Source: Echria macrotheca
Lineage: Eukaryota > Ascomycota > Sordariomycetes > Sordariales > Schizotheciaceae
DNA length: 64,000 bases
Assembly (NCBI GenBank): GCA_030411725.1
Contig: MU839828.1
Coordinates: forward strand, 1,984,001-2,048,000
Direction of reading: 5' to 3'
The translations under genes and the position numbers were made by a program. The notes under the pieces are model-generated. The model did not search any database, had not been told where the DNA came from, and saw nothing but the letters and a program-made list of their open reading frames with translations. Positions 49,847-60,031 of this stretch are shown here, piece after piece. The stretch's first letter is position 1. Each line of letters begins with the position of its first letter.

Positions 49847-50948
49847 CACCCGACTTCGGTTCGCGGTATTGTTTGCTCTCAGGGTTGGACCCGGACCTAC
49901 CAGGCTCTCTTGCCTCTTCCCTAGCCGTCAATTCTGTCGACTTTCATCCGACAAGCTGGAAGGTGGACCTTCAGCACGCTTGGTGCTATCGTTCTTTCCC
50001 CATATCGAGACACTATCTTTGAACTCCTGTTATTTCGTTCTGCTTAAAAGAAAGCTCCTCCACTGCACATCCCACGACCATCTTCATTTCGAGAGATCTC
50101 CTAGATCATTACAGCATCACCACCCCAGCACCCGCCGCAGTCTCTTCCATTCATCTTGCTTGATAGCTCGATCTATCTTCGTTACTCCCGCACTCGCTTG
50201 TATCAGAGTCTTTGGTACTAACATCCCCGGCCGCTCTCGGAACGTTTCTTGACGTCGAGTATCCAGATTTCTCTCGGGGGGGCTGCGGCTTCTACCTGAG
50301 CCGCCATTTTGGAGGTGAGTCGCCGAGCCTGTTCTCCTCCCTCACCCACACCTCAACACCTCCTCCTCCTCAAACCATCTCGCCGACCTTCTCCTCGCCG
50401 ACTTCCTACCGCCGATATCGTGGTTCTGCCCTAAAGCGCAGGCCGCGGCCACAATTCTTATTTATTATTATCCTCCTCGCCTTCCCCTCCTCTTCTTCTC
50501 TTTCCACTTCCACCCTCTCGCCAGTTTTCCAACCACAACAGCCTTCGCCAGATTCTTGGAATTGGTGTTGTTTTGATATTGTCCTTGGAAGTTTACTGAC
50601 ACGAGTATCTTGAAACTGTCTAGCTGTCTACAACTCGATCTTGCCAGGTACGTACCGCGAATTCCGATCGATTGCTTGCAGCGCCGCGTCTGCTCGAGGA
50701 TCTCGTCGCCCCAGCCGCCCGGCTTCGGAAGCGAGGGAGGCATTTTCTCTCGTGGGACCTCGAGCATACTCGGCGCAAGATCACAGTGAAGATTTACCGT
50801 CACTGTCTCCACGGCGGTCGTGGTCTTCGGCGTCGTGGTGTCGGGTTGCTTGTCGACCGGGCTTCACAAGCTCTCGGGTTCCAACTGGCCTTTTCGCAAT
50901 GATGTTGTGTATAGATAGCTGACAGGAACGTCTTAACAGTCTGACAAA
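49847..50948 (+). promoter_or_regulatory. Promoter and very long ATG-free leader of the RRM gene
   Basis: From 49847 to 50898 the + strand has no ATG at all. It is rich in C and T (for example 50330-50530). A candidate leader intron runs 50648-50939 (donor GTACGT, acceptor TTAACAG, branch GCTGAC); the only two ATGs of the region, at 50899 and 50902, fall inside it. Splicing would leave just TCTGACAAA before the start codon. Confidence 0.55.
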
Positions 50949-52940
50949 ATGACGATGTATCGTACTGCGTCGGGCAATACGCCCTCGGAGGGCGGCAATG
51001 GTCGTCACAACAACTACTCGGCCTACCTCGCGACTCCCCAGGTCAACCCGGCCAACCAGCACGAGGGCATGGCGCATGGCCAGCACATTGGACACGGAAA
51101 TGATGCTTTGGGAGCTGTCATGAATCAGTTCAACTCATTGGCTCTTCCTACCGGCTCCGGCATGGCCCAGGGCGCCAATCTTGCTTCCGTTCCGGCTCAC
51201 CATGCCTATTGCGCCCCTCAGGACCAGGCGCTCGCCTATCCCGGCTACCATCTTCCGGTCGTCGGCATGACCCCGGAGGCGGCCTATTCGTTCAGCTTGT
51301 CTAGCCAATTCCCTATCCAGGGAGGTTACGCGCAAGTTCCGATCCCGTACCAGAGTGTTCCGTACACCCCTGGCCGCGTCGCCCCCTACACTGATCGCTA
51401 CCCCGAGCGCTTCATTGAGCGCAGCAGCTCCAGCGACGTTCCTGGTCTGGAGAATCGTCGCGGATCTTACTCGACTAATGAGTCGACTCCCGCGACCCCC
51501 TTCTTCGGTAGTGCCTCGGAGCGCGCTGCTGGCGTGCGCAGTGGTGTTGTCCCTTCGACTTACACCACCCCTTCGCCCGAGCAGGTCGCCGTCCCTGCGC
51601 CCGCTTCGAAACCCCAGGTTCTCGACGAGGAGTTCCTCGCTTTGCTCAAGCAGGACCCTGCCATTCCCGAGGCTGTGCCTGCCGTTTTCACTCCTCCGAC
51701 CCATATCAAGACAATCGAGCAGTGTTTGGAGAACCGTATTGCGGGAAACCGCAACGTCTACATTCGTGGTCTGCACCCGACAACTGATGACGAGCTGCTG
51801 CTCAAGTATGCCTCGCGCTTTGGAGAAGTCGAGCAGAGCAAGGCTATCATTGACACCGCGACCGGTGCTTGCAAGGGGTAAGTTGTCTTTCACCGGTCTC
51901 TGGGCTATCTTCTAACGCTCTCGCAGATTTGGATTTGCCAAGTTTGCGGATGTTCGTGACTCAGAGAAGTGCATTCGTGGCTTCTACCAGCTTGGCTATG
52001 AAGTTGGCTTTGCCCGCGAGAGTTTCAATGCCAGACTCAAGGCCGAGGGAGACGAGACCTCGACCAATCTCTACCTTTCCAACCTGCCGAAGAATCTCAA
52101 TGAGGCCGAGTTGAACGCCATCTTCATGAACTACAACGTGGTTTCCAGCAAGATTCTTCGCGACAGCATGGGCAACAGCCGTGGTGTTGGTTTTGCCAGG
52201 TAGGTTTTTTCTCCTTCGGATTATGTTTCACATCTCTCTAACCCCAGTATCAGATTTGAGTCTCGCGAGGAGTGCGAGGACATTATCAAGAAGTTCCATG
52301 GAGCGTGCATCGGCGAAGAGGGCCTCATGATGCAGGTTAGATTTGCCGATACTCAAGCTCAGAAGCAGCTCAAGCGAGCTGTTGAGTTTCGTCAGTTGAT
52401 GGCGAGCAAGAAACTGACTGGTCAGGTCCGTTACGCCGACACTCCGGCCCAGAAGGAGCTGAAGCGTATCACGGCCGAGCGTCGCCAGTTTCGCACCAAC
52501 GAGTACAACATCGGCGCCTATGGCACTGCTGATGTCGGTATTCACCCGAGCATCTACCAGCAGGGCACCTGGAACCGTCGTGCTGCGGCGGCCGCCATTC
52601 CGTAAGACCTTCCTCACTGCCAATATATGCGTACTGACTTTGTTGTTAAGGGCTTTTGCCGGTCGTCCCTTTGGCGGACGTGGCGGAGTCGAGTATTCCG
52701 TGATGTCCCCGGCTGCGGGTGGTCAATCCACCAAGTATGCGGGCCGCGATGCTCCCGAGCAAGCTGGAGAGCATGGCAACTAACCGTTTTCATAGACAGA
52801 GCACTACGGTTTCCGTTGCGGCTCCTTCTGAGGACGGTTCGGCGGATGGTGGCGCCACAGTTGTCGACCCCCCCACTGTCGCGAACGGTAGCACCCAATC
52901 GTCACCGACCATCAAGAAGGAGCGCCTCGAAAAGCTGTGA
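50949..52940 (+). CDS. Two-RRM RNA-binding protein, MSSP/RBMS-like
   Basis: The exons I read are 50949-51877, 51927-52199, 52254-52601, 52651-52734 and 52796-52940 (introns 49-61 bases), giving 592 residues. About 260 residues of Tyr/Pro/Ser/Ala-rich disordered sequence come first. RRM1 (about 268-345) has RNP2 VYIRGL and RNP1 KGFGFAKF. RRM2 (about 356-430) has RNP2 LYLSNL and RNP1 RGVGFARF. The pairing and the phrase ILRDSMGNSRGVGFAR match the animal MSSP/RBMS family and its fungal relatives, which bind A/U-rich RNA or single-stranded DNA. The C-terminus has an Arg/Gly patch (GRPFGGRGG) and ends KKERLEKL. The third intron (52602-52650) hides a TAA that ends the plain frame, and the fourth gives a better tail than the unspliced stop at 52783. 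The target RNAs are unknown. Confidence 0.9.
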
Positions 52941-53598
52941 CCGAACCGCTCTCTCCAATACAACGAGTTTAGCTGCCCGTCGTCCATGTTGTCCATGTTT
53001 ATGGTGTTCTGCATGTCTTTCTTTTATTTGACGATTCTGGCGGCATATTTGGGACTTCACTCATCTGTTGTGAACCCTTTCTGTTTTGTCCGACCCGTCT
53101 TTTTTGCGAATACTGGTTTGTCAGCTCACGTAATTAGTCCTCTGCTCTACTCGATGCGAGGAGGAATATCCGAGGATGCTCTGGCACATGATAGTGGTGG
53201 GGGACCTGTGGTGGGCTGTCACTGGAACTATGGTTGTTGTACTTGTACTTTTGCCAATATTGTCTGTGGTTGTGCGTCAGGGGGATGAGAGAAGCCAGCA
53301 TGTCAGTATGATTGGGACGGAGCAGAGCAGCTTAGAATTCACGGCGCTCCCTGAAGTTCCTGTCTTGTTGTGTTGGCCATATTCCGAGTGAGCACAGGGA
53401 CTGAGGCACGGAAAGGTTAGGGGTTGGATTGCGTCTGCTAGTCGTTATCTCAGCGGATTCATGATTGATGGATAGCAATGCCAACGCTCTCTTTCTCTAA
53501 TGGAATGATCATGTGTCGTGATATAGAATTCCCGAACGGAGCGTACATGTTGAGCTTCAGTCACCGGCTACGGTATTTGTTGGCTGACATTATCAAAT
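52941..53598. other. Convergent 3' spacer
   Basis: 3' flanks of the RRM gene and of RIO2. T-rich and G/T-rich words; no gene is seen. Confidence 0.5.
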
Positions 53599-54911
53599 TT
53601 AGGTATCTGAACCAATGGCAAGCTTCTGCATGGCTCGCCCCGTATCTATCAAGCTGTTATTGTCGCCTGAGCTCTTGCCCACCTCCTCGCCTATCACCAG
53701 GACGACTTGCTCTTCCTGCTGATCATTCTGGCCCTCTTCGTCGTCTTCCTCGTCATCTTCATCCTCCTCCTCGTCCCCGCTAAGCTCGCCACCTTCATCA
53801 ATTCCCTCTCCCTTGGCCAGCTTTTCCTGCTGCTGCTCGCGGATGGCAGCCTCGAGGTCCTTGGCCATCTTCTTGGTGAAGCCGGATGCCTCGAGGGCGG
53901 CATCAAGGCGGCGGGCGCCGTCCCTTCCGACCGTCTTCTTTGCGTCAGCGTAAAAGGGGCCCGGCTGGGTAGGTACGAAGTGGAAGCGGCGCTGGAAGAA
54001 GGTCTTGAGGCAGGCGACGTCGCGGTCAAAGTACATCTCGGCGTTGGGGTGGTCCATGGACACCATCTGGGGGAAGTCGATCAAGATGGGTGTGAGTGTG
54101 ATCTCGTTGGAGTCCTCATCTGGTTTGGACTCCTTGACGAGGATGTTGAATTCGTTGAAGTCGCCGTGGATCAGGCCGTGGCGGGCAAGCCGAAGGATCA
54201 GGCCGATGAGGTCGGCGTAGAGAGAGGCCGGGTCGGGGACGGCTGAGATCTGGCGCAGGGGGAGGGCGTCGATGAGGGACATGACGATTGTGTGGCGCGA
54301 GTGGGCGATGGGCTCCGGGACCGGGAAGCCCTCGTCGCGCAGGGCCGTCATGAAGGCGAACTCTTTAGTGGCGGCGAGGCGGGAGAGGTACATCCAGGAC
54401 CCCGTCTTGTTCTTGCGGAGGTAGTCGCGGTTGGACTTGACGGTGCGGAACGAGATGCGGCCGAGACGGTGGATCTTGAGGACGCGCTGGGCGCCCGTGT
54501 CGTCGGCCACGATCATGATGTCGGATTCCTTGCCTACGCCGATGCGGCTGCCGACGCTGTAGACGTGCTTTCGGGAGGCATGTGTGTGCAGCGCCAGGTA
54601 GTCGAGCCCGCCGTAGGTCAGCCGGTAGCCGTCGTACTTGGCCTCCTTGAGCCGGCCGATCAGCCCCGTCTTGGCCAGGGCCGAAATCGACTTGTGGACG
54701 CCGCTGGCACCGCCGCGGAGGCGCGAGAGTTTTTCGATTAAGGGGGTTGGGACGAGCTCGTGGTTCTTGGTGCCTTGCTCTACCTGGTTTCATTGAATCA
54801 ATATTTTGTCTTGGGCATATATATCTACATGGAGAAGGGGAGACGGACTGCTGCGAGGACCTTCCAGTCCTCGGCGGTCAGGTACCGCATGGCTTTGGTA
54901 TCTAACTTCAT
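53599..54911 (-). CDS. RIO2: RIO2 atypical protein kinase/ATPase
   Basis: Acts on late pre-40S particles and is needed for final 18S rRNA maturation in the cytoplasm. The exons I read are 54911-54849 and 54783-53599 (intron of 65 bases), giving 415 residues. The N-terminus MKLDTKAMRYLTAEDWKVL and the winged-helix domain (EQGTKNHELVPTPLIEKLSR, GGLDYLALH) are typical. The kinase part shows the glycine loop GVGKESDI, the ATP-binding lysine in VLKIHRLGR, the catalytic loop HGDFNEFNIL and the metal-binding IDFPQMVS. The tail is strongly acidic (GDEEEDEDDEEDDEEG), as in other fungal RIO2. The intron starts GTCCGT, an uncommon donor, but it is the only join that keeps the conserved frame. The gene diverges from V-ATPase subunit e. 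Confidence 0.96.
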
Positions 54912-55498
54912 CGTGGCGGTATGAAATACCTCTCTGTTGAACTCTCAGAAGGAGACTTGAAGGTTAAGTTAACAGGAGATATGTCGACACTGGATTCAGA
55001 GCTGCCGGCCAACCAACCCCACCAAACCTTCAACTGGTGTCGACGTCGGGCAGACCCCTCCAAAATTATGGCCCGATAAGATCTTGTGATAAGATAAGGA
55101 TTGAGACCCCGGCAAAAAGACGGACAAGGAATTTGTATCCGCCGAGCAGGGGTCCGCAGCTGGTGACGGCTCGGTGGGCCCGGTCCGCTCCCACGACCCG
55201 CAGGAGCAAGCTTGCGATTGACGTTCGACACAACGTACGTACGCTCCCCCCCTTCGGAACGAGCTGCCGAAAGAACGGACGACGGACCGATCGATGTTAA
55301 GGCTGGTTGCTTTGAAGACATTACCGGCCTCTACAGTCCAGAGATAAATCGACGAGACAACAAAACGGAGAAGCGAAACCACGCAAACCAGCGGAGCCTC
55401 GACGAGTTGCGCGACGGACATTCGAGCCACGGAAGCGCGGGGACCGAGTTTGAGCATTCGATTTGCAGAAAACAACACAACCGCGCGACACAGAAATA
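54912..55498. promoter_or_regulatory. Divergent promoter of RIO2 and V-ATPase subunit e
   Basis: 587 bases shared by two oppositely oriented genes. It holds three GATAAG words at 55075-55098. No other gene is seen. Confidence 0.55.
55075..55098 (+). promoter_or_regulatory. Cluster of three GATAAG sites
   Basis: GATAAG at 55075-55080, 55088-55093 and 55093-55098; the last two share one G. They are about 165-190 bases before RIO2 and 400 bases before the V-ATPase gene. Confidence 0.55.
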
Positions 55499-55803
55499 AT
55501 GGCGAACGGGTATAGCATCTTTGTCGGCCTCGTGGTCATCGTGGCCATGTGCGTGGCCGCGTGGTTCTTTGCGCCCAAGGGGGAGAACCAAGTGTACGCT
55601 GCAACCGCATTTTTTTGTCTAGGGATGCCTGCGACTAGAATACTGACTACTACTACGTGGATGCACACAGACTCTGGCGATCATCGCTCATCCTCACCTT
55701 TGTCAGCTGCTATCTCATGTGGGCCATCACGTTCCTCGCCCAGCTGCATCCCCTGATCGCGCCGAGGCGGTCGGATCTGCGGAGGGAGTATCTCGATCAT
55801 TGA
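55499..55803 (+). CDS. VMA9: V-type proton ATPase subunit e (Vo sector)
   Basis: Small hydrophobic subunit of the membrane-embedded proton channel of the vacuolar ATPase. The exons I read are 55499-55593 and 55671-55803 (intron of 77 bases, GTACGC..CACAG), giving 75 residues. Two membrane segments are visible: IFVGLVVIVAMCVAAWFF (about 6-24) and LILTFVSCYLMWAITFLAQL (about 38-57). The PKGENQ loop between them and the LHPLIAPRR tail are family hallmarks, and the length is exactly that of the family. Because it is short and split by an intron, plain ORF searches miss it. Confidence 0.93.
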
Positions 55804-56210
55804 GCGGGTGTTCTGGAGAGGGGGAAGCTTGTTTATCGGGCGAGGGAAAGAATACGGAGATGGGAAGAAACTCGATCGGGCTGAGTGTGTCGGTTCGATA
55901 TTGTACCAATACCCGCGCTTTACACTTTTACCAACTGCTACCGTTACGCTCCGACACGGGCCGCGGCGTCAGCATCAGATATAACCGGAACGGCGTTTCT
56001 ATTCATTAGGGCTACGGGTGTCTTGGGTGGAGAAAGGGAGGAAGCATGGTCTAATGCGCGAGGAGAGGGATATCGGGGCGATCCCGGTGTGTATATATAT
56101 CATGTGCACGTATGTCGAGACACAGGCGGTGATGGAATCAAGGTGATAAGACCAAAGAAACAACCTGCTAACTCCTCGCTATGCGAATGCCCAATAACAT
56201 ACAACTCACA
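55804..56210. other. Convergent 3' spacer
   Basis: 3' flanks of V-ATPase subunit e and ARV1. No gene is seen. Confidence 0.5.
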
Positions 56211-57160
56211 TCAACCGACAGCTAACCTCCCTGCCCAATCTTTGGCATACATCAACATAGCGCCCAGCGCTCGTCCATCCTCGGCAACGCTACTCTCGCC
56301 CGCCGAGTCCACACCCTCAAGTCCCACGGCCCAGAGCACGGCGCGGCCCATGGCCCAGCGACTCAGCGCGCCCGCGGTAGCCAGGAGGGCGGCGACGCCG
56401 TAGCCGCAATCAAGCAGAATCTTGAGGGCCTCGACATTGTTGGCCACGACTGCCCAGCCCAGCGACCGCGCGGCCGCGGGCACGTCATATTCCCAGATGA
56501 CCATGAGGATGGGGAACAGCTTGGTCGACGACGAGACCAGCAGCGCCGTCGAGACCGAGTTGGGCCGCGAGTAGGGCGGGAGCAGACCCAGCAGGGCTAG
56601 GGGCGAGTACCGGCTCGACGTGAGGAAGCGAATGGACCCGTGGAAGGCGAGCGTCGAGAGCGTGCAGAGCAGCAGGAAGAAGAGGTACTGGTATACGATG
56701 GGCTGCTGGGCGAGGCGGCCAAAGTTTGTGCTCAGATCGGGGTTCTCGGGGGCCGTGTTGTCGGTTGTCGGGGTCGACTGGCGCTCGATGCGGGCCCAGG
56801 TGAGGTAGACATCGAAGAGGAGGAGGAGGATGCCGAGGCGGATGATGGAGGGCTGTTGTTTTTTGTTGTCATTAGCTAGTTGCATATAAGACAGGAGAGA
56901 ATAGAAGGGGGAGAAAGGCATACGGCAAACTCATCCTCGTCCTTCATCAGCGTGTTGTGCAGCAGGTGGCGGTAGACCTGGGGCTTGATCAGGACGAGGT
57001 CGATGAACAGCACGACAAAGTCATGCTCGACGTATTTGTCGCAGAAGCGGCCGCAGTTCTTGCACACCGTCAGCCGGATGTTGTGGCCGCCCGCCTTGTC
57101 GCCCGCGCCCTCCCTCCATAGCGTCTTGACGGGGTGTCGACACTCGATGCAGATGGGCAT
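56211..57160 (-). CDS. ARV1: Sterol-homeostasis protein ARV1
   Basis: ER membrane protein affecting sterol distribution and GPI-anchor/sphingolipid metabolism. The exons I read are 57160-56924 and 56852-56211 (intron of 71 bases), giving 292 residues. The N-terminal Arv1 homology domain has a zinc-ribbon-like pair C4-x2-C7 and C33-x2-C36 and the motif FCDKYVEHDFVVLFIDLVLIKPQVYRHLLHN. Several hydrophobic segments follow (LGILLLLFDVYLTW, IVYQYLFFLLLCTLSTLAF, and others), fitting a multi-spanning protein. The chosen ATG directly precedes the zinc ribbon, where the family starts. It diverges from the gene at 57409. Confidence 0.95.
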
Positions 57161-57408
57161 TTCATCAGCGTTGAAGTGCTTGGGAGTTTGCGACGCTGCA
57201 CACACACCGACTGAGTGATTGCGCTGTGGGGGAGACGTGTTTAGCGTGTCAGGTCGCGCCACAGCGGGACGGGATCCCCTGATGAGATAAGAGCTTATCG
57301 GGCGACGGCATCTTATTCGAGCGCTGCGACAACCTCGACAAAAGTTCAAGTGAAAGCTTCACGAACTCTCTCGTCCATGAGTCGCCGCGACATATATAAG
57401 GTCAAGAC
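57161..57408. promoter_or_regulatory. Divergent promoter with inverted GATA pair
   Basis: 248 bases between ARV1 and the unknown gene. GATAAG (57286-57291), two bases, CTTATC (57294-57299) form a close inverted pair near its middle. Confidence 0.55.
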
Positions 57409-58821
57409 ATGTGGCGTGGGGGGCTGAGGTATGGACGACCTCTAGCCACCGGGCAGCCATGCAAATGGCAATACCAGCAAGCGTTGCCCCAAGGATGTCT
57501 TGTGTCTGTGGCCTGGAAGTCTTCGGAGAGTGAAGCACCCAGGCCGAAACGAACCCCTACCAAGAAGGCTCCAGATGCAGCAGCTAGCAAGAAGAAAACG
57601 ACGGGAGTGTCCCTGCCCATGGGGTTCCCGCAGGGCGACGACCTCAGGCACTGGCTGATGACGGCCGACGTCTTCACCACCGAGACACCATCCCGACAAG
57701 CCCCGACGAAGAAGCAAGATGTAACTGATCGGAAGCCGGGGTCGCGGGCGGCGCGCGATCCCTTCGCCGAGAAGCTCGAACAGCTCCAGAAAGCCAAGGA
57801 CGAGGAGCGCACCATCCTCGTCATCAACTCGGCCTCGCCCAATCTTCTCGAGTCCGACTTTTACCGCCTCGCCAACCAGGGCCGCCATGTCGACGGCTGG
57901 GCGGTTGGTATCTCCAAGGGTATGTTTTTACTTCTTTCTTCCTAAGGAGAAAAAGGTCGCCGAGACTAACTCCACCACCCAGTAACCCAAGCCCGTCACC
58001 CCATCACCATGGAGAACCAAGGACAGTACTTTTTATTCTTCGAGACACGCGCGGCAGCAACAGCCTACGCCGAGAAACTCCGCACGCGTGCCTACGAAGC
58101 CCGGCGTACCCTGCTCCCAGACGACGAGTGGGGGCGCATCTTCTCGAGCTGGCGGAATCCAATCGCGGAACCAACCCGGGATCATCCCACATTATCATCA
58201 TCGTCATCCTCCTCCTCTTTCCCTCCCTCGTGGTCCTCCTCCTCTTCTTCCTCCTCCTCCCTGCCGGCCGACGATTCCGCTCCACCACCCCCCCAGGCCG
58301 GCGAGTTCACCATCCTCACCCCCACCTTCCCTTTGTACTACACGCTCCACTCAGCCAACGAGGCGCGCGCACTCCTGGCCGAGGGCGGCGGTAGCAGCAG
58401 TGCTAGTCCCTCCCTGCGCAGACACCTGTCCAACTGGGCGCGGCAGACGGACGCGAACCGCGTCGTGTTTCGCACTGAGGATCGCCTGACCAAGGTCACC
58501 GAGGACTGGCTGCGCGGGCTAGTGGAGAGGGACGGGCGGGAGAGGAATTTGGCGTGGCGCTTGGCGGGGGGACCGATGGCTATCCGGCCGATTCGGGCGT
58601 CTGTGGGGAGGGCTGGGCGGGATGTTAGTGTTGAGACGGAGGAGGATGGTGAGGATGAGGATGAGGGAGACGAGGGGACAGAGCGTGCGCTGGGGTTCTC
58701 GGCTTTTGAGATGTCGTTTGTTGATGCGGCTGAGGCGAGACGGTTCGTTAGGGCGTGGCATCGGCGTGTGCTGCAGGTTGGTGAGCACGCTTTTGGGGTT
58801 GATGTCTCGGGGATGTGGTGA
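57409..58821 (+). CDS. Unknown protein, likely mitochondrial, with an RRM-like fold
   Basis: The exons I read are 57409-57919 and 57983-58821 (intron of 63 bases, GTATGT..CCCAG), giving 449 residues. The first 35 residues (MWRGGLRYGRPLATGQ...) have arginines and no acidic residue, which fits a mitochondrial import signal. A Lys/Arg-rich linker follows. The part from about 145 to 225 (TILVINSASPNLLESDFYRL, then QGQYFLFFETRAAATAYAEKL) resembles the first and third strands of an RRM, but without the aromatic RNP signature. A long Ser tract (about 255-285) interrupts a second conserved-looking region (FTILTPTFPLYYTLHSANEA, WARQTDANRVVFRT). An acidic stretch and a third strand-like piece (LGFSAFEMSFVDAAEARRF) close it. 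I do not recognise the family; RNA binding is only a guess from shape. Confidence 0.75.
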
Positions 58822-60031
58822 TACCCTGTGGTGGTGCTTGTATATGGGGGTTGTTCTGTAAGATACGGCGCGTTGCTGGTGTCTAGAATATAGACGGGGT
58901 GTCATGGGTGGCATGTATATGTTTTTTTCGTTGTGTATATTGTATAGTAGAGTATCCGGTTGCTTGTATGGGATCTCATTCGTACTAGATTGAGATGGAG
59001 ATATATACATTTGTCCGCGTTGACCTGTCTTGCTCGCTAGGATGGATGTACAAGTACGAGATAGGTGTGGTCCGTGGGTAGGAATCGGACCAGCACATAA
59101 AGTTCAGGAGAAAGGGGCACCACATCCTCCTGTCTATCTGGAATACATGTGGTGTATTCAAGACGAAATACCTCCGCAATCAGCTTTATCTGTACCAGCA
59201 ACGTGGTTAATTAGGTCCGGGGAAAAGGTTGGATTATATCGACCCAGATAGGACCAGATCTAAGATCTGACATGGGCCCTGATCTATCTCGGAAGGAATA
59301 CGGATCAGTTTCTCCGAGAAACCAGAAATACAAAGATAAACCGAGGACTGACTTTTGAACAGTTGTTTCAGACCTTTTTTCTTGTCATGACGCGGTCTAG
59401 CCAGGTAGTTTAGCCTTAGCCTCCTTACCAGCGTGTGGCACCTGTACGGAGCTCAATACCTATCCAGGCTTCTACATCTTTTCAGACCTCTAATACCGCG
59501 TCGTAGATTCCAGCAGTCACAGCACATCGAGCATCAGCTTTTTGACTTGTTTATCTTTTCATTCTTCCCACTCTCTCCATGATCTGTCTCCTCACCCAGT
59601 TGGGTATCCCTCTCGCTCCTGACCAGACCTCAAACTGCTGACCTCAAAAAATGGTATCACACATGAAAAGGGTATCCGACCAGCCATCAAGGAGGTCCCC
59701 ATCCGAAGAAAGTACCACACCCATCTATCCGCCTGTTTCCCAGCCCGCCAGGCCATCATCATCATCCGACCCGTACCCCCTGAACAAATGAAAAGATCAG
59801 TTGGAGGTCGCTCCACTGCGCCGACCAGTATCGATATAAAAAAGTCCCAGACTCCGGTAAAAGGTCTATAGAAACTCCCCGAGATATTTGCCAGAAAGAT
59901 ATGTAAATACCAGCCAGCCAGACTGTATCGGGATAGAAAAGAGAAAGTCGCTCAGTGACTTGTAAAAGGGGCAATATACTATTGAATAAGAATTAAAATG
60001 TCGAGTAATGTTGGTTGAAATGGGCTGGCCC
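58822..60031. other. Convergent 3' spacer, 1.2 kb
   Basis: AT-richer 3' flanks of the two neighbouring genes, with many short T/A words. No gene, repeat family or RNA gene was recognised. Confidence 0.5.

Noticed and set aside
51135..51893. 252-codon minus-strand frame
   Set aside because: Antisense shadow of the first RRM-gene exon; no family features.
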